A stretch of DNA of 8,281 nt from Oscillospiraceae bacterium (GCA_031266955.1 JAISAA010000038.1:1-8281); one strand, 5' to 3'. Numbered from the stretch's first letter, positions 1 through 5,168 are shown. The notes: a model not told the origin generated them from the letters alone. Made by a program: numbers and translations.

Positions 1-174
1 TTGCTGCTTGCGCCGGAGCCGAAACAGTCAAAAATGCTTGCGCTGATTACTGAATTTAATATTGAAGTATTGCCGATAACCGATGAATCGGACGAATTGG
101 CCGACATATACATTGCGGAAGGGGTTATTCGGCAATATACTAATTTGCACCGCAAAGGAGGTTTTGCAAGATGA
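1..174 (+). CDS. 3' end of a PIN-domain-like (VapC-type) gene, partial at window edge and apparently C-terminally truncated
   Basis: The frame is open from base 1 to a TGA at 172-174 (57 codons), so the gene begins outside the window. The peptide contains ITEFNIEVLPITDESDELA followed by DIYIAEGVI, which resembles the central part of PIN-domain ribonucleases (VapC-like toxins). In that family this stretch is followed by a segment with a conserved Asp in a DALHIA-like motif and about 40 more residues. Here the protein ends only 14 residues after GVI (RQYTNLHRKGGFAR), so the usual C-terminal third and its metal-binding Asp are not seen. The YTN-LH residues look like a remnant joined to unrelated sequence. 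This suggests a deletion and probable loss of nuclease activity. The stop overlaps the next ATG (ATGA), implying translational coupling. Seen: the frame and overlap. Family knowledge: the PIN resemblance. Inferred: truncation and pseudogene status. Another small-domain protein remains possible. Confidence 0.5.
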   Translation: MLLAPEPKQSKMLALITEFNIEVLPITDESDELADIYIAEGVIRQYTNLHRKGGFAR

Positions 175-371
175 ACAAGAATCCGAAGAGTAATCCTTTT
201 GAGGACGAGCTTGACTCTATTCGCATTAAGCTGTATGAGCAAACAAAGGATATGACGAGGCATGAGCGCGTCACGTTCTTTCACGATATGGCGAAAGAGG
301 GGTTTGAGAGGCATGGTTTAACACCACGCTATGCAAATCTTCCGATTGTTCGGAGGCAAGCCCAGCCATAA
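171..371 (+). CDS. Small hypothetical protein, candidate antitoxin-like partner of the PIN-like gene
   Basis: This 66-residue frame starts with ATG overlapping the stop of the preceding PIN-like gene. A near-perfect Shine-Dalgarno AAAGGAGG (154-161) lies 9 nt upstream, so it is very likely translated. The residues NPFEDELDSIRIKLYEQTKD, then MTRHERVTFFHDMAKEGFERHGL (split here for length only), are charged and predicted helical, with no signal peptide or membrane segment. Short proteins with an N-P-F-x-x-E-L-x-x-I-R opening and a helix rich in E/K are often found beside PIN-domain genes, so an antitoxin or accessory role is a guess from context. No DNA-binding motif can be recognised. The C-terminal 18 residues (TPRYANLPIVRRQAQP region) are basic and look less structured. 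Base composition is AT-richer than the genes to the right. Function is unknown. Confidence 0.7.
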   Translation: MNKNPKSNPFEDELDSIRIKLYEQTKDMTRHERVTFFHDMAKEGFERHGLTPRYANLPIVRRQAQP

Positions 372-448
372 AATATTGCCCCCGTAGCAGGTCGCTATGT
401 CGGTCACAGAGATCAAGTACGAAAATACACACCGGGGATGTGACTTCA

Positions 449-1444
449 ATGAAAAGAAAGCTGCGTGCCAATGCTTTTGCAATGCTCTTGTTGCTTGCAC
501 TATTACTCGTAGGCTGCGGACGAAGTACAATTCAGGAAAGCGCGTTATCGGAAGAAAGTCCGGCGGCAACAGTAGTTCAGCCGCCGGACGCTACGCCGGT
601 AGAGCCGTCTGCTGAGCCGGAAAGCGTCGTAACCCCGACGGCTCCAATCGTGCCGGAAACGCCCGTTTTTTCCGAAGAAGCATCAGCTCCGCCGTCCGCG
701 CAGACTTCTTCGGAGGACCGGAACAGGACACAGGAATTGCCTGAAGGTACACCGTCGCCGGAACAATCGGATGAGGAACAGCCTCGGAAAGAGAGCCCGG
801 GCGGAAATTTATCACTCGCAGGCTATAAGATAGGGATCGACGCCGGACACCAAGGACGGGGGAATTCCGCGCAGGAGCCCGTCTCTCCCGGTTCCGAGGA
901 GACTAAAGCGAAAGTGACGTCCGGAACGCAAGGGCGCTTTACAGGTGTGGCTGAGCATACGGTGAATCTCAACGTCGCTTTGCTGCTGGAAGAAAAGCTC
1001 CTTGATCTTGGTGCGGAGGTCGTGATGGTGCGCAGGACTCCGGAGGTGGACATATCAAACGTCGAACGAGCGACTATGATGAACGACGCCGGAGTTGACA
1101 TAGTCATACGTATTCACGCCGACGGCAGTGAGGACGCGAGTGTCAGCGGCGCGTCTATGCACGTTCCGGCTTCACAGGATACCGCCGCAATCAATGATGC
1201 GAGCCGCGCGGCGGGCGAGGTCATTTTTAAGGAATTTATCAGCGTAACAGGGGCAAAGGATAAATGCGTCGTCGGGCGGCGGGATTTGAGCGGCTTCAAC
1301 TGGTCAACTGTGCCCGCGGTGCTCATTGAGCTCGGGTTCATGACAAACGAGGAAGAGGACAGATTACTTACAACGCCGGAATATCAGGAGCTCTGCGCAG
1401 AGGGGCTTGCCCGCGGGATCGTCAACTGGAGCCAGTCGCAATAA
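449..1444 (+). CDS. N-acetylmuramoyl-L-alanine amidase (Amidase_3 family), lipoprotein
   Basis: This is a zinc amidase predicted to cut the bond between muramic acid and L-Ala in peptidoglycan, anchored outside the membrane. Numbering is from ATG 449 (331 aa). A lipoprotein signal (MKRKLRA, a Leu-rich core, lipobox LVGC) gives lipidated Cys23. Residues about 24-120 form a Pro/Ser/Glu/Thr-rich linker. The catalytic domain covers about 125-331. Expected zinc ligands are present: His134 in DAGHQG, Glu169 in GVAEHTVNL and His223 in RIHADGS, with catalytic Glu294 in LIELGFMTN, so the enzyme looks intact. A GTG at 440 would add three residues but sits only 2 nt from the GGGG that could serve as ribosome site; ATG 449 has better spacing, though the site is weak. 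It stands 77 nt after the small ORF and converges on the carboxypeptidase gene. Sporulation, germination or division roles cannot be told apart. Confidence 0.93.
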   Translation: MKRKLRANAFAMLLLLALLLVGCGRSTIQESALSEESPAATVVQPPDATPVEPSAEPESVVTPTAPIVPETPVFSEEASAPPSAQTSSEDRNRTQELPEGTPSPEQSDEEQPRKESPGGNLSLAGYKIGIDAGHQGRGNSAQEPVSPGSEETKAKVTSGTQGRFTGVAEHTVNLNVALLLEEKLLDLGAEVVMVRRTPEVDISNVERATMMNDAGVDIVIRIHADGSEDASVSGASMHVPASQDTAAINDASRAAGEVIFKEFISVTGAKDKCVVGRRDLSGFNWSTVPAVLIELGFMTNEEEDRLLTTPEYQELCAEGLARGIVNWSQSQ

Positions 1445-1570
1445 CGCCTGGTAGCAAGTCTGTATTTATCGCTAAAAATGTGCTCGAGGAAAGCAAAGCT
1501 TAGCCCGATTAGGACTGCGGCGCGTGGAGCGGACGTATTCGCCGCCATTGAATCCGTGGACTCCCCTGTT

Positions 1571-2725
1571 TCAGTAATAAATCATCCCGCGATAGACACC
1601 ATATTCATTGGCTAAATACCAAGCCCGCTTGAGCTGCTCCCACACGGTCAGTTTTTCCTCCGCCCGTTTTCTGACCGTTTCGGCGTACAGCACCGACAGA
1701 CGCGCGAGGACTTCATCGCCGCCCTCTATAACAAGCTCCCCCGCAAGCCCGCCGCGCACGACGGCGGCGTAAGCGAACGGCGCCGCAATTATGCTCTCCG
1801 CGTATTCCCCGCCGCGCGCAAAAATGAAAGAGCACTCCGCCCCGGCGACAAGCCCCACCGAGGGCTTTACGCCGGAAATGACGGGTATCAGCGCCCCGAT
1901 CTCGTCTCCGCGTTTTATAGTCACGCGCTCGTACGCCTCAAACGCCCAGTCGTACAGCGCCGTGTGGTCGGCCCAATCGTCGGGGTCGCTGAGCGTCACG
2001 CATATAAAGCGCATTCCGTCGCGCTCCGCGCAGGACACGAGACTGCGCCCCGCGCTTTTCGTGTAGCCGGTTTTGACGCCGAGCGTTCCGGGATACTCCA
2101 ACAGCAGTCTGTTGTGGTTTTTCAGGCTGCGCCCCGCGGCGTTTGTCTGTTTTGTGGAGACGATTTCGGCAAAAATTTCGTTTTCCATCGCCGCGGCGGT
2201 GATTTTCGCGAGGTCGCGGGCCGTGGAAAAGTGACCGTCCTCGTCGAGCCCGCTCGGGTTGGCAAAGCTTGAATCTTTGCAGCCGAGCTCCGCGGCGCGC
2301 GCGTTCATCAGCGCTGCGAATTCGCGTATGCCGCCCGCCGTGTGACAGGCGAGTGCGACGGCCGCGTCATTGCCGGAGGCAAGCATCAGTCCGTAAAGCA
2401 GCTCGCGCACCGTGAGCTTTTCGCCCGCTTTAAGGTAAATCGACGAGCCTTCGATCCCCGTCCATTCGCTTTTGATTTCCACAGCTTCGTCCGGGTCGCA
2501 GCTTTCGAGCGCGACGAGCGCGGTGAGTATTTTCGTCGTGCTCGCAATTTTCATACGCTCGGATGAATTTTTTTCAAAAAGCACCCTGCCCGTGTCCGCT
2601 TCCACAAGCGCCACGGCCTTCGCCGACAGCTCGCGCGCGAGCGTGTCCGCGCCGGCGGCGGCCCGCGGCGGCCATAATGTTGGCGTTATTGATATTAAAA
2701 GCGCCGCAATCGCTTTTCGCAGCAA
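1571..2725 (-). CDS. D-alanyl-D-alanine carboxypeptidase (peptidase S11, PBP5/DacF type)
   Basis: This enzyme trims the terminal D-Ala of peptidoglycan pentapeptides at the outer membrane face and so limits cross-linking. I chose TTG 2725 (384 aa) because GGGAGG at 2734-2739 sits 8 nt upstream; the frame can be extended to a TTG at 2758, but that has no ribosome site. Numbering from TTG 2725: signal peptide about 1-25 (MLRKAIAALLISITPTLW, then PPRAAAGA), active-site motif Ser62-Thr-Thr-Lys65, second motif Ser117-Gly-Asn119, and Lys218-Thr-Gly220. All three penicillin-binding motifs are intact, so it should be active and beta-lactam sensitive. The region after about 270 matches a PBP5-type C-terminal beta domain in position. 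It ends with an aromatic, amphipathic stretch (VWEQLKRAWYLANEYGVY) suited to membrane association. It is transcribed alone, with the hairpin island behind it. The dacF or dacB symbol cannot be decided from sequence alone. Confidence 0.94.
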   Translation of the reverse strand: MLRKAIAALLISITPTLWPPRAAAGADTLARELSAKAVALVEADTGRVLFEKNSSERMKIASTTKILTALVALESCDPDEAVEIKSEWTGIEGSSIYLKAGEKLTVRELLYGLMLASGNDAAVALACHTAGGIREFAALMNARAAELGCKDSSFANPSGLDEDGHFSTARDLAKITAAAMENEIFAEIVSTKQTNAAGRSLKNHNRLLLEYPGTLGVKTGYTKSAGRSLVSCAERDGMRFICVTLSDPDDWADHTALYDWAFEAYERVTIKRGDEIGALIPVISGVKPSVGLVAGAECSFIFARGGEYAESIIAAPFAYAAVVRGGLAGELVIEGGDEVLARLSVLYAETVRKRAEEKLTVWEQLKRAWYLANEYGVYRGMIYY

Positions 2726-2733
2726 AGTGACCG

Positions 2734-2739
2734 CCTCCC
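2734..2739 (-). promoter_or_regulatory. Ribosome binding site deciding a TTG start for the D,D-carboxypeptidase
   Basis: On the minus strand GGGAGG is followed by 8 nt and TTG CTG CGA AAA, encoding a typical n-region (M-L-R-K) of a signal peptide. The alternative TTG 33 nt upstream lacks any purine-rich site, and with the candidate promoter below it would be almost leaderless. The internal TTG is therefore preferred. Confidence 0.7.
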
Positions 2740-2767
2740 GTCCGCGGATAAAAATCAATGCTCAACA

Positions 2768-2796
2768 TATTATTGCCGCGTCGCCGCGCGCTATGC
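2768..2796 (-). promoter_or_regulatory. Candidate sigma-F-like promoter of the D,D-carboxypeptidase gene
   Basis: Reading the minus strand, GCATA (2796-2792) is followed after 14 nt by GGCAATAATA (2777-2768). The first matches the sigma-F -35 pattern GYATA and the second matches GGNRAYAMTW at every position. A transcript would start near 2760, giving a leader of about 35 nt to the TTG at 2725. Forespore expression under sigma-F is known for B. subtilis dacF, which fits. The spacer is at the short edge of the usual range, and AT-rich decamers of this sort can occur by chance. No good sigma-A -35/-10 pair was seen here. Confidence 0.35.
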
Positions 2797-2823
2797 GTGA
2801 TTTGATTTAACGCGCGTGCGCGC

Positions 2824-2842
2824 GGCGCGCTTACGGCGCGCC
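2824..2842. repeat. Short inverted repeat, 7-bp stem GGCGCGC/GCGCGCC
   Basis: GGCGCGC (2824-2830) and GCGCGCC (2836-2842) pair perfectly around TTACG. It sits just upstream of the candidate promoter, in a block of alternating C and G. It could be part of the repeat island or an operator-like site; nothing decides between them. Confidence 0.5.
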
Positions 2843-2880
2843 ATAAAATGACGCCGCGCGAGCGCGGCAGGAACGCGGCA

Positions 2881-2986
2881 TTTCGCCGCAACGTTTTTTC
2901 GCCTGCGCGGCGGGCGTCCCCTTTCTTTATCGAAAGAAAGGGGCGAAAGAACGACCAAGGGAGAGGGATTTCGATTTCCCTCTCCC
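2881..2986 (-). repeat. Two-hairpin repeat module, left copy (inverted)
   Basis: The module holds a perfect 11-bp stem CCCCTTTCTTT/AAAGAAAGGGG (2918-2928 with 2933-2943, loop ATCG) and a perfect 10-bp stem GGGAGAGGGA/TCCCTCTCCC (2959-2968 with 2977-2986, 8-nt loop). Read on the minus strand, bases 2958-2881 align with 3353-3430 on the plus strand. Shared blocks include CGTTCTTT, TTTCTTTCG, AAAGAAA and GCCGCGCAGGCG. The alignment is roughly four-fifths identical by eye with small indels, so the two copies are homologous and face each other. Confidence 0.75.
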
Positions 2987-3011
2987 CTGGACCCCTCCCC
3001 TTGAAACGACA

Positions 3012-3038
3012 CAAAGGGGGGCGGCGCGCCCCCCTTTG
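3012..3038. repeat. Perfect 12-bp hairpin with G6/C6 block
   Basis: CAAAGGGGGGCG (3012-3023) pairs with CGCCCCCCTTTG (3027-3038) around a 3-nt GCG loop. The stem is symmetric, so it forms on either transcript strand. It lies between the left two-hairpin module and the 106-bp unit. Confidence 0.85.
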
Positions 3039-3057
3039 GATTTCCCCCGGGACGAAA

Positions 3058-3074
3058 GACGCGGGACGCGGGAC
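3058..3074. repeat. 7-bp tandem repeat GACGCGG, about 2.4 copies
   Basis: GACGCGG at 3058-3064 is repeated at 3065-3071 and followed by GAC (3072-3074). It directly abuts the left end of the 106-bp inverted-repeat unit. It is too short for a role to be claimed. Confidence 0.6.
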
Positions 3075-3180
3075 ACAACCCCCGGTGCTGTGCGCCGCCC
3101 CCTTCCGAGAAGGGGGCTTGAGACGCCTCCTGAAAATGCCCCCTTCTGAGAAGGGGGTGCCCCGCAGGGGCGGGGGTTGT
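3075..3180. repeat. 106-bp MITE-like unit with 10-bp terminal inverted repeats and two internal hairpins
   Basis: ACAACCCCCG at 3075-3084 and its exact reverse complement CGGGGGTTGT at 3171-3180 bound the unit. Inside are two near-identical 21-mers (3097-3117 and 3138-3158, 19 of 21 identical, 41 nt start to start). Each folds into a hairpin, with stems GCCCCCTTC/GAAGGGGGC and CCCCCTTC/GAAGGGGG and 3-nt loops. A small GCCCC/GGGGC stem (3159-3171) follows. No transposase is encoded and no clear target-site duplication is visible at the ends, so mobility is only inferred. ACAACCCCCG recurs at 3300-3309. Confidence 0.65.
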
Positions 3181-3299
3181 CACTCCCGCACAACCCAGCG
3201 GCAGCGAAACGAGCCGATTCGCGTGTGGACATAGAGCGCTACCGCACTATGCCCCCTGAAAAAACCCGTAAATGACAGCGCCGCGCTCACCGGTTCCAA

Positions 3300-3430
3300 A
3301 CAACCCCCGTAAGCCCCCGCAATTTGGGGGTTTCAAAAGGGGGAGACCCCCTTTTGCCGTTCTTTCCCCCATTTCTTTCGGCAAAGAAATGGGGCGCCGC
3401 GCCGCGCAGGCGCAAAATGCGTTACGCCGC
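3300..3430 (+). repeat. Multi-hairpin repeat module, right copy
   Basis: The module begins with ACAACCCCCG (3300-3309), the same 10-mer that ends the 106-bp unit. It then carries an imperfect stem AAGCCCCC/GGGGGTTT (3311-3318 with 3326-3333, one G-T), the perfect 10-bp stem at 3334-3356, and a perfect 12-bp stem CCCCATTTCTTT/AAAGAAATGGGG (3367-3378 with 3383-3394, loop CGGC). The part from about 3353 to 3430 is homologous to the inverted left module. In the 12-bp stem here and its 11-bp equivalent in the left copy, changes are matched on both arms (A-T here, none or C-G there), so pairing is kept while sequence drifts. Confidence 0.75.
3334..3356 (-). terminator. Candidate bidirectional terminator downstream of the lon-ytfJ gene run
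   Basis: CAAAAGGGGG pairs perfectly with CCCCCTTTTG around a 3-nt loop (10 bp). The outer part of the stem is an A4/T4 tract, so on either strand a GC-rich core is followed by TTTT. It lies about 150 nt beyond the ytfJ stop. No other stem in the island has a comparable T run. The T tract is short and lies within the stem, so strength is uncertain. Confidence 0.4.
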
Positions 3431-3438
3431 AAGAGATC

Positions 3439-3460
3439 GGGCGACCGAGGGCGGTCGCCC
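3439..3460. repeat. GGGCGACCG palindrome (9-bp stem), dispersed-repeat-like
   Basis: GGGCGACCG (3439-3447) and CGGTCGCCC (3452-3460) pair perfectly around AGGG. They are followed by CCTACGGGACGGGG. Its sequence style differs from the C/G-block hairpins beside it, so it looks like a second repeat family. It is the hairpin nearest the ytfJ stop (about 47 nt) and could protect the 3' end of that mRNA, but no T run follows on the minus strand. Confidence 0.65.
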
Positions 3461-3506
3461 CTACGGGACGGGGTACGTGAACCGCCGCCGCGGCAATAAA
3501 ATACGG

Positions 3507-3920
3507 TTAAAAATCTTCCGGCGGTGCCGCCTCACTTTTTTTATGCTCTTTGAAGAAATCGCCGACGCGGTCGATGACCTCGGGCACCGCCTCAACGACG
3601 CGGTCAAGCGTCGTCGTAACAGGCGGCGCTATGTTCAGCAGCTTAACGCTCTCCCCTTTCACGACGAGAAACGCCACGGGCACGATGTTCACTCCCGCGC
3701 CGCTGCCCCCGCCGAACGAGGCGCGCGCGTCCGCCGGATGATGCTTGCCGTGAAAGTCCGAGCCGCCGGACGTAAAGCCGAACGTCACGCGCGAGACTGG
3801 AATAAGCGTCACGCCGTCAGATGTTACGATAGGCTCTCCGACTATCGTGTTCGCGTCCACGAGCTCTCTGATTTTTTGCATTGTCGTTTCCATAAGGTCT
3901 CCTATTGGGTGCTTGTCCAT
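3507..3920 (-). CDS. ytfJ: YtfJ/GerW-family spore protein
   Basis: This protein belongs to the Spore_YtfJ (GerW) family found in endospore formers. B. subtilis YtfJ is made in the forespore and affects germination, but its biochemical role is unclear. I chose ATG 3920 (137 aa): AAAGGA (3930-3935) lies 9 nt upstream, and the protein then begins MDKHPIGDLM, the usual opening of the family (x-HPI-x-x-LM). An ATG at 3938 would place that ribosome site inside the coding sequence. Family features seen: NTIVGEP (24-30), FGFTSGGSDF (47-56), a Gly-rich loop GGGSGAGV (70-77) and NIVPVAFLVV (78-87). A charged tail ends in PPEDF. It is soluble-looking with no signal peptide. It is last in the minus-strand run, 14 nt after the DUF2953 gene, the same pairing as ytfI-ytfJ in Bacillus. 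Confidence 0.92.
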   Translation of the reverse strand: MDKHPIGDLMETTMQKIRELVDANTIVGEPIVTSDGVTLIPVSRVTFGFTSGGSDFHGKHHPADARASFGGGSGAGVNIVPVAFLVVKGESVKLLNIAPPVTTTLDRVVEAVPEVIDRVGDFFKEHKKSEAAPPEDF

Positions 3921-3929
3921 TGTGTTTTT

Positions 3930-3935
3930 TCCTTT
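3930..3935 (-). promoter_or_regulatory. Ribosome binding site fixing the ytfJ start
   Basis: AAAGGA on the minus strand ends 9 nt before ATG 3920. It overlaps the TGA of the upstream DUF2953 gene (3935-3937), so ribosomes ending there are delivered next to the ytfJ start. The upstream ATG at 3938 would be translated through this site and is disfavoured. Confidence 0.75.
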
Positions 3936-4573
3936 CATTTTGTTTGATTTAATTCGCCTCGGATTTTATCGCTTCGCGTTCGTCGCTTTGCATTCGGGAC
4001 TGCGCTGTCGCGGGCTTTGGGCTTTTGCGAACGCGTGAGCAGCGGGAGCGCCGTTATTGCGAGCGATATTATCTCCCAGACGGCAAGGCTTGCCGCCGCG
4101 TCAATATATATCTTCGATTCATCGGCGAGAAAATCCACGGATTCCCGCAGATCATACCGCTTGACCCGCAGCGCCGATTCCAGTGTCCCCGCCGCGAGCC
4201 CGAACGCCGCCGAAAGCCCGCCGTAAGTCATCGCCGCCCTGAACGCGTCTCCCTCTCCGCCGCGGACGTAATGTACGCAAAGCCTTTTTACGAGCACTCG
4301 CCTCCGCAGCTTTGCGAGCACGCGGAGCACGTTCCTAAGCAACTCGCGTAAATCACGCGGAGCGCGCTCCTCCGGCTTTGCCGGGCGTTTTTTTGTCCGC
4401 GCGCGCTCTTTTCCGCCGGTCTTTCGCGTTTTCACCCGGCGCGGGAAAACCGTGATTTTCATAAAGCCGACCGAAACGCGCACCGTCAGCTCTCCCGGAG
4501 CGTAGCTCACATATGCTCCGGCGCGCAGAAGCAGGAGCGCCGCCGCGGCGGCCGCCGCTATCGCGAGACCCAT
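3935..4573 (-). CDS. ytfI: DUF2953-family membrane protein (YtfI-like)
   Basis: This 212-residue protein is assigned to DUF2953 mainly from its position directly before ytfJ and its layout. The layout is a short N-terminal hydrophobic segment (about 2-19, an Ala7-Leu4 run), a beta-rich patch (APGELTVRVSVGFMKITVFP, about 25-44), a strongly basic linker (46-66, Arg/Lys-rich), a helical core (70-150) and a second hydrophobic segment (about 158-179). The tail from 181 on is basic. B. subtilis ytfI-ytfJ has the same order. Function is unknown; a spore-membrane role beside YtfJ is inferred. The start is uncertain: ATG 4573 has only a weak GAG 9-11 nt upstream, and better coupled ATGs at 4602 and 4587 open into a different frame that stops after a few codons (see findings). 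The gene starts 25 nt after scpB. Confidence 0.75.
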   Translation of the reverse strand: MGLAIAAAAAAALLLLRAGAYVSYAPGELTVRVSVGFMKITVFPRRVKTRKTGGKERARTKKRPAKPEERAPRDLRELLRNVLRVLAKLRRRVLVKRLCVHYVRGGEGDAFRAAMTYGGLSAAFGLAAGTLESALRVKRYDLRESVDFLADESKIYIDAAASLAVWEIISLAITALPLLTRSQKPKARDSAVPNAKRRTRSDKIRGELNQTK

Positions 4574-4582
4574 AATACGATT

Positions 4583-4608
4583 CTCATAATATTTTGCCTC
4601 ATAATATT
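4583..4608 (-). repeat. 11-bp direct repeat AATATTATGAG across the scpB stop
   Basis: On the minus strand AATATTATGAG occurs at 4608-4598 and again at 4593-4583, 15 nt apart. The first copy contains the last codons and TGA of scpB. Each copy carries an ATG, and the two ATGs are in the same frame as each other. It may be a small tandem duplication that duplicated a start region. Confidence 0.7.
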
Positions 4609-5168
4609 CCGCCGCTCCCGTCGGACATTATCATAAGCCGACCGTCCTCACGCGGGGCGTCCGTTGGAAGCTCCGGCAGCTCGTCCGTCGATGTGATCCC
4701 GAAAGTCCTCAAAAACACCGGCGTAGTGCCGTAAAGCGCCGGCCTGCCCGGGACGGCGAGCCTGCCGCGTGTCTCAATGAGCCCTCTGTGCTGTAACAGG
4801 CCTATCGTATACGAGCAATCCACTCCCCTCACCTGTTCCACATACGCCTTTGTGACCGGCTGAAAATACGCTACGACGGCAAGCACCTCCAGCGCGGGCT
4901 GGCTCAGACGCGGCGCGCGCCCCGTTTCTAACGCGAGACGTATGCTGTCGGCAAACTCCGGCGCGGAGCAAAGCTGCAAGCTGTCCTCTATCCGGACAAG
5001 GCGTATTCCGCGCTTTTCCGCCTCGTACTTATCGCGCATCACCATCGCCGCGTCAAACACAAGCTGCCGCCTGATGCCGAGCACGGCGGCGATGCGTTCA
5101 GCCGACACAGGCTCTCCCGACGCAAATAGTATGCCCTCTATCGCGCCCTGTATATCACGTATCTCCAT
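4599..5168 (-). CDS. scpB: Segregation and condensation protein B
   Basis: ScpB is the kite subunit that binds ScpA and, with SMC, forms the bacterial condensin that organises and separates chromosomes. The 189-residue length is normal. Two winged-helix domains are expected: the first covers about 5-75 (EGILFASGEPVS, AAVLGI), the second about 85-160. Signature stretches seen are LSQPALEVLAVVAYFQPVT (88-106), RGVDCSYTIGLLQHRGLIE (114-132) and GRPALYGTTPVFLRTFGI (141-158), all close to the family consensus. The C-terminal 30 residues are acidic, then Gly-rich. The gene begins 14 nt inside the end of scpA, out of frame, so the two are surely co-translated. Its TGA lies inside a direct repeat with an overlapping ATG. 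No residue looks out of place. Confidence 0.96.
   Translation of the reverse strand: MEIRDIQGAIEGILFASGEPVSAERIAAVLGIRRQLVFDAAMVMRDKYEAEKRGIRLVRIEDSLQLCSAPEFADSIRLALETGRAPRLSQPALEVLAVVAYFQPVTKAYVEQVRGVDCSYTIGLLQHRGLIETRGRLAVPGRPALYGTTPVFLRTFGITSTDELPELPTDAPREDGRLMIMSDGSGGIL

Larger units (their letters stand above)
2811..3506. repeat. Gene-free, hairpin-dense dispersed-repeat island
   Basis: About 700 bases between the carboxypeptidase promoter and the end of ytfJ contain no credible gene. Open frames exist on both strands but they read through the hairpins, are dominated by Arg, Pro and Gly, and lack ribosome sites. The stretch instead holds at least seven perfect stems of 8-12 bp with loops of 3-8 nt, two inverted copies of a two-hairpin module, a 106-bp unit with terminal inverted repeats, and a separate GGGCGACCG palindrome. 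Homopolymeric C and G blocks are frequent. This is the look of accumulated small non-autonomous repeats (REP/BIME- or MITE-like). Possible roles are transcription termination, mRNA 3'-end protection or target sites for insertions, all inferred. Confidence 0.8.

Noticed and set aside
372..439. Promoter or riboswitch before the amidase
   Set aside because: No convincing -35/-10 pair or structured leader could be found in the short gap.
440..448. GTG start at 440 for the amidase
   Set aside because: The only purine-rich stretch (434-437) would be 2 nt away; ATG 449 gives a normal lipoprotein n-region with usable spacing.
3097..3158. CRISPR-like repeat pair
   Set aside because: There are only two 21-nt copies separated by 20 nt, both self-complementary hairpins, within a unit with inverted ends, and no cas gene nearby.
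2574..3183. Overlapping minus-strand open frames upstream of the carboxypeptidase and a plus-strand one at 2848-3234
   Set aside because: They read through palindromic repeats, giving Arg/Gly/Pro-rich peptides on both strands at once. This is the signature of GC-rich repeat DNA with few stops, not of genes.
3324..3947. Long plus-strand open frame (207 codons) over ytfJ and the island
   Set aside because: It is antisense to the well-supported ytfJ, begins in the hairpin module, is dominated by Arg and has no ribosome site.
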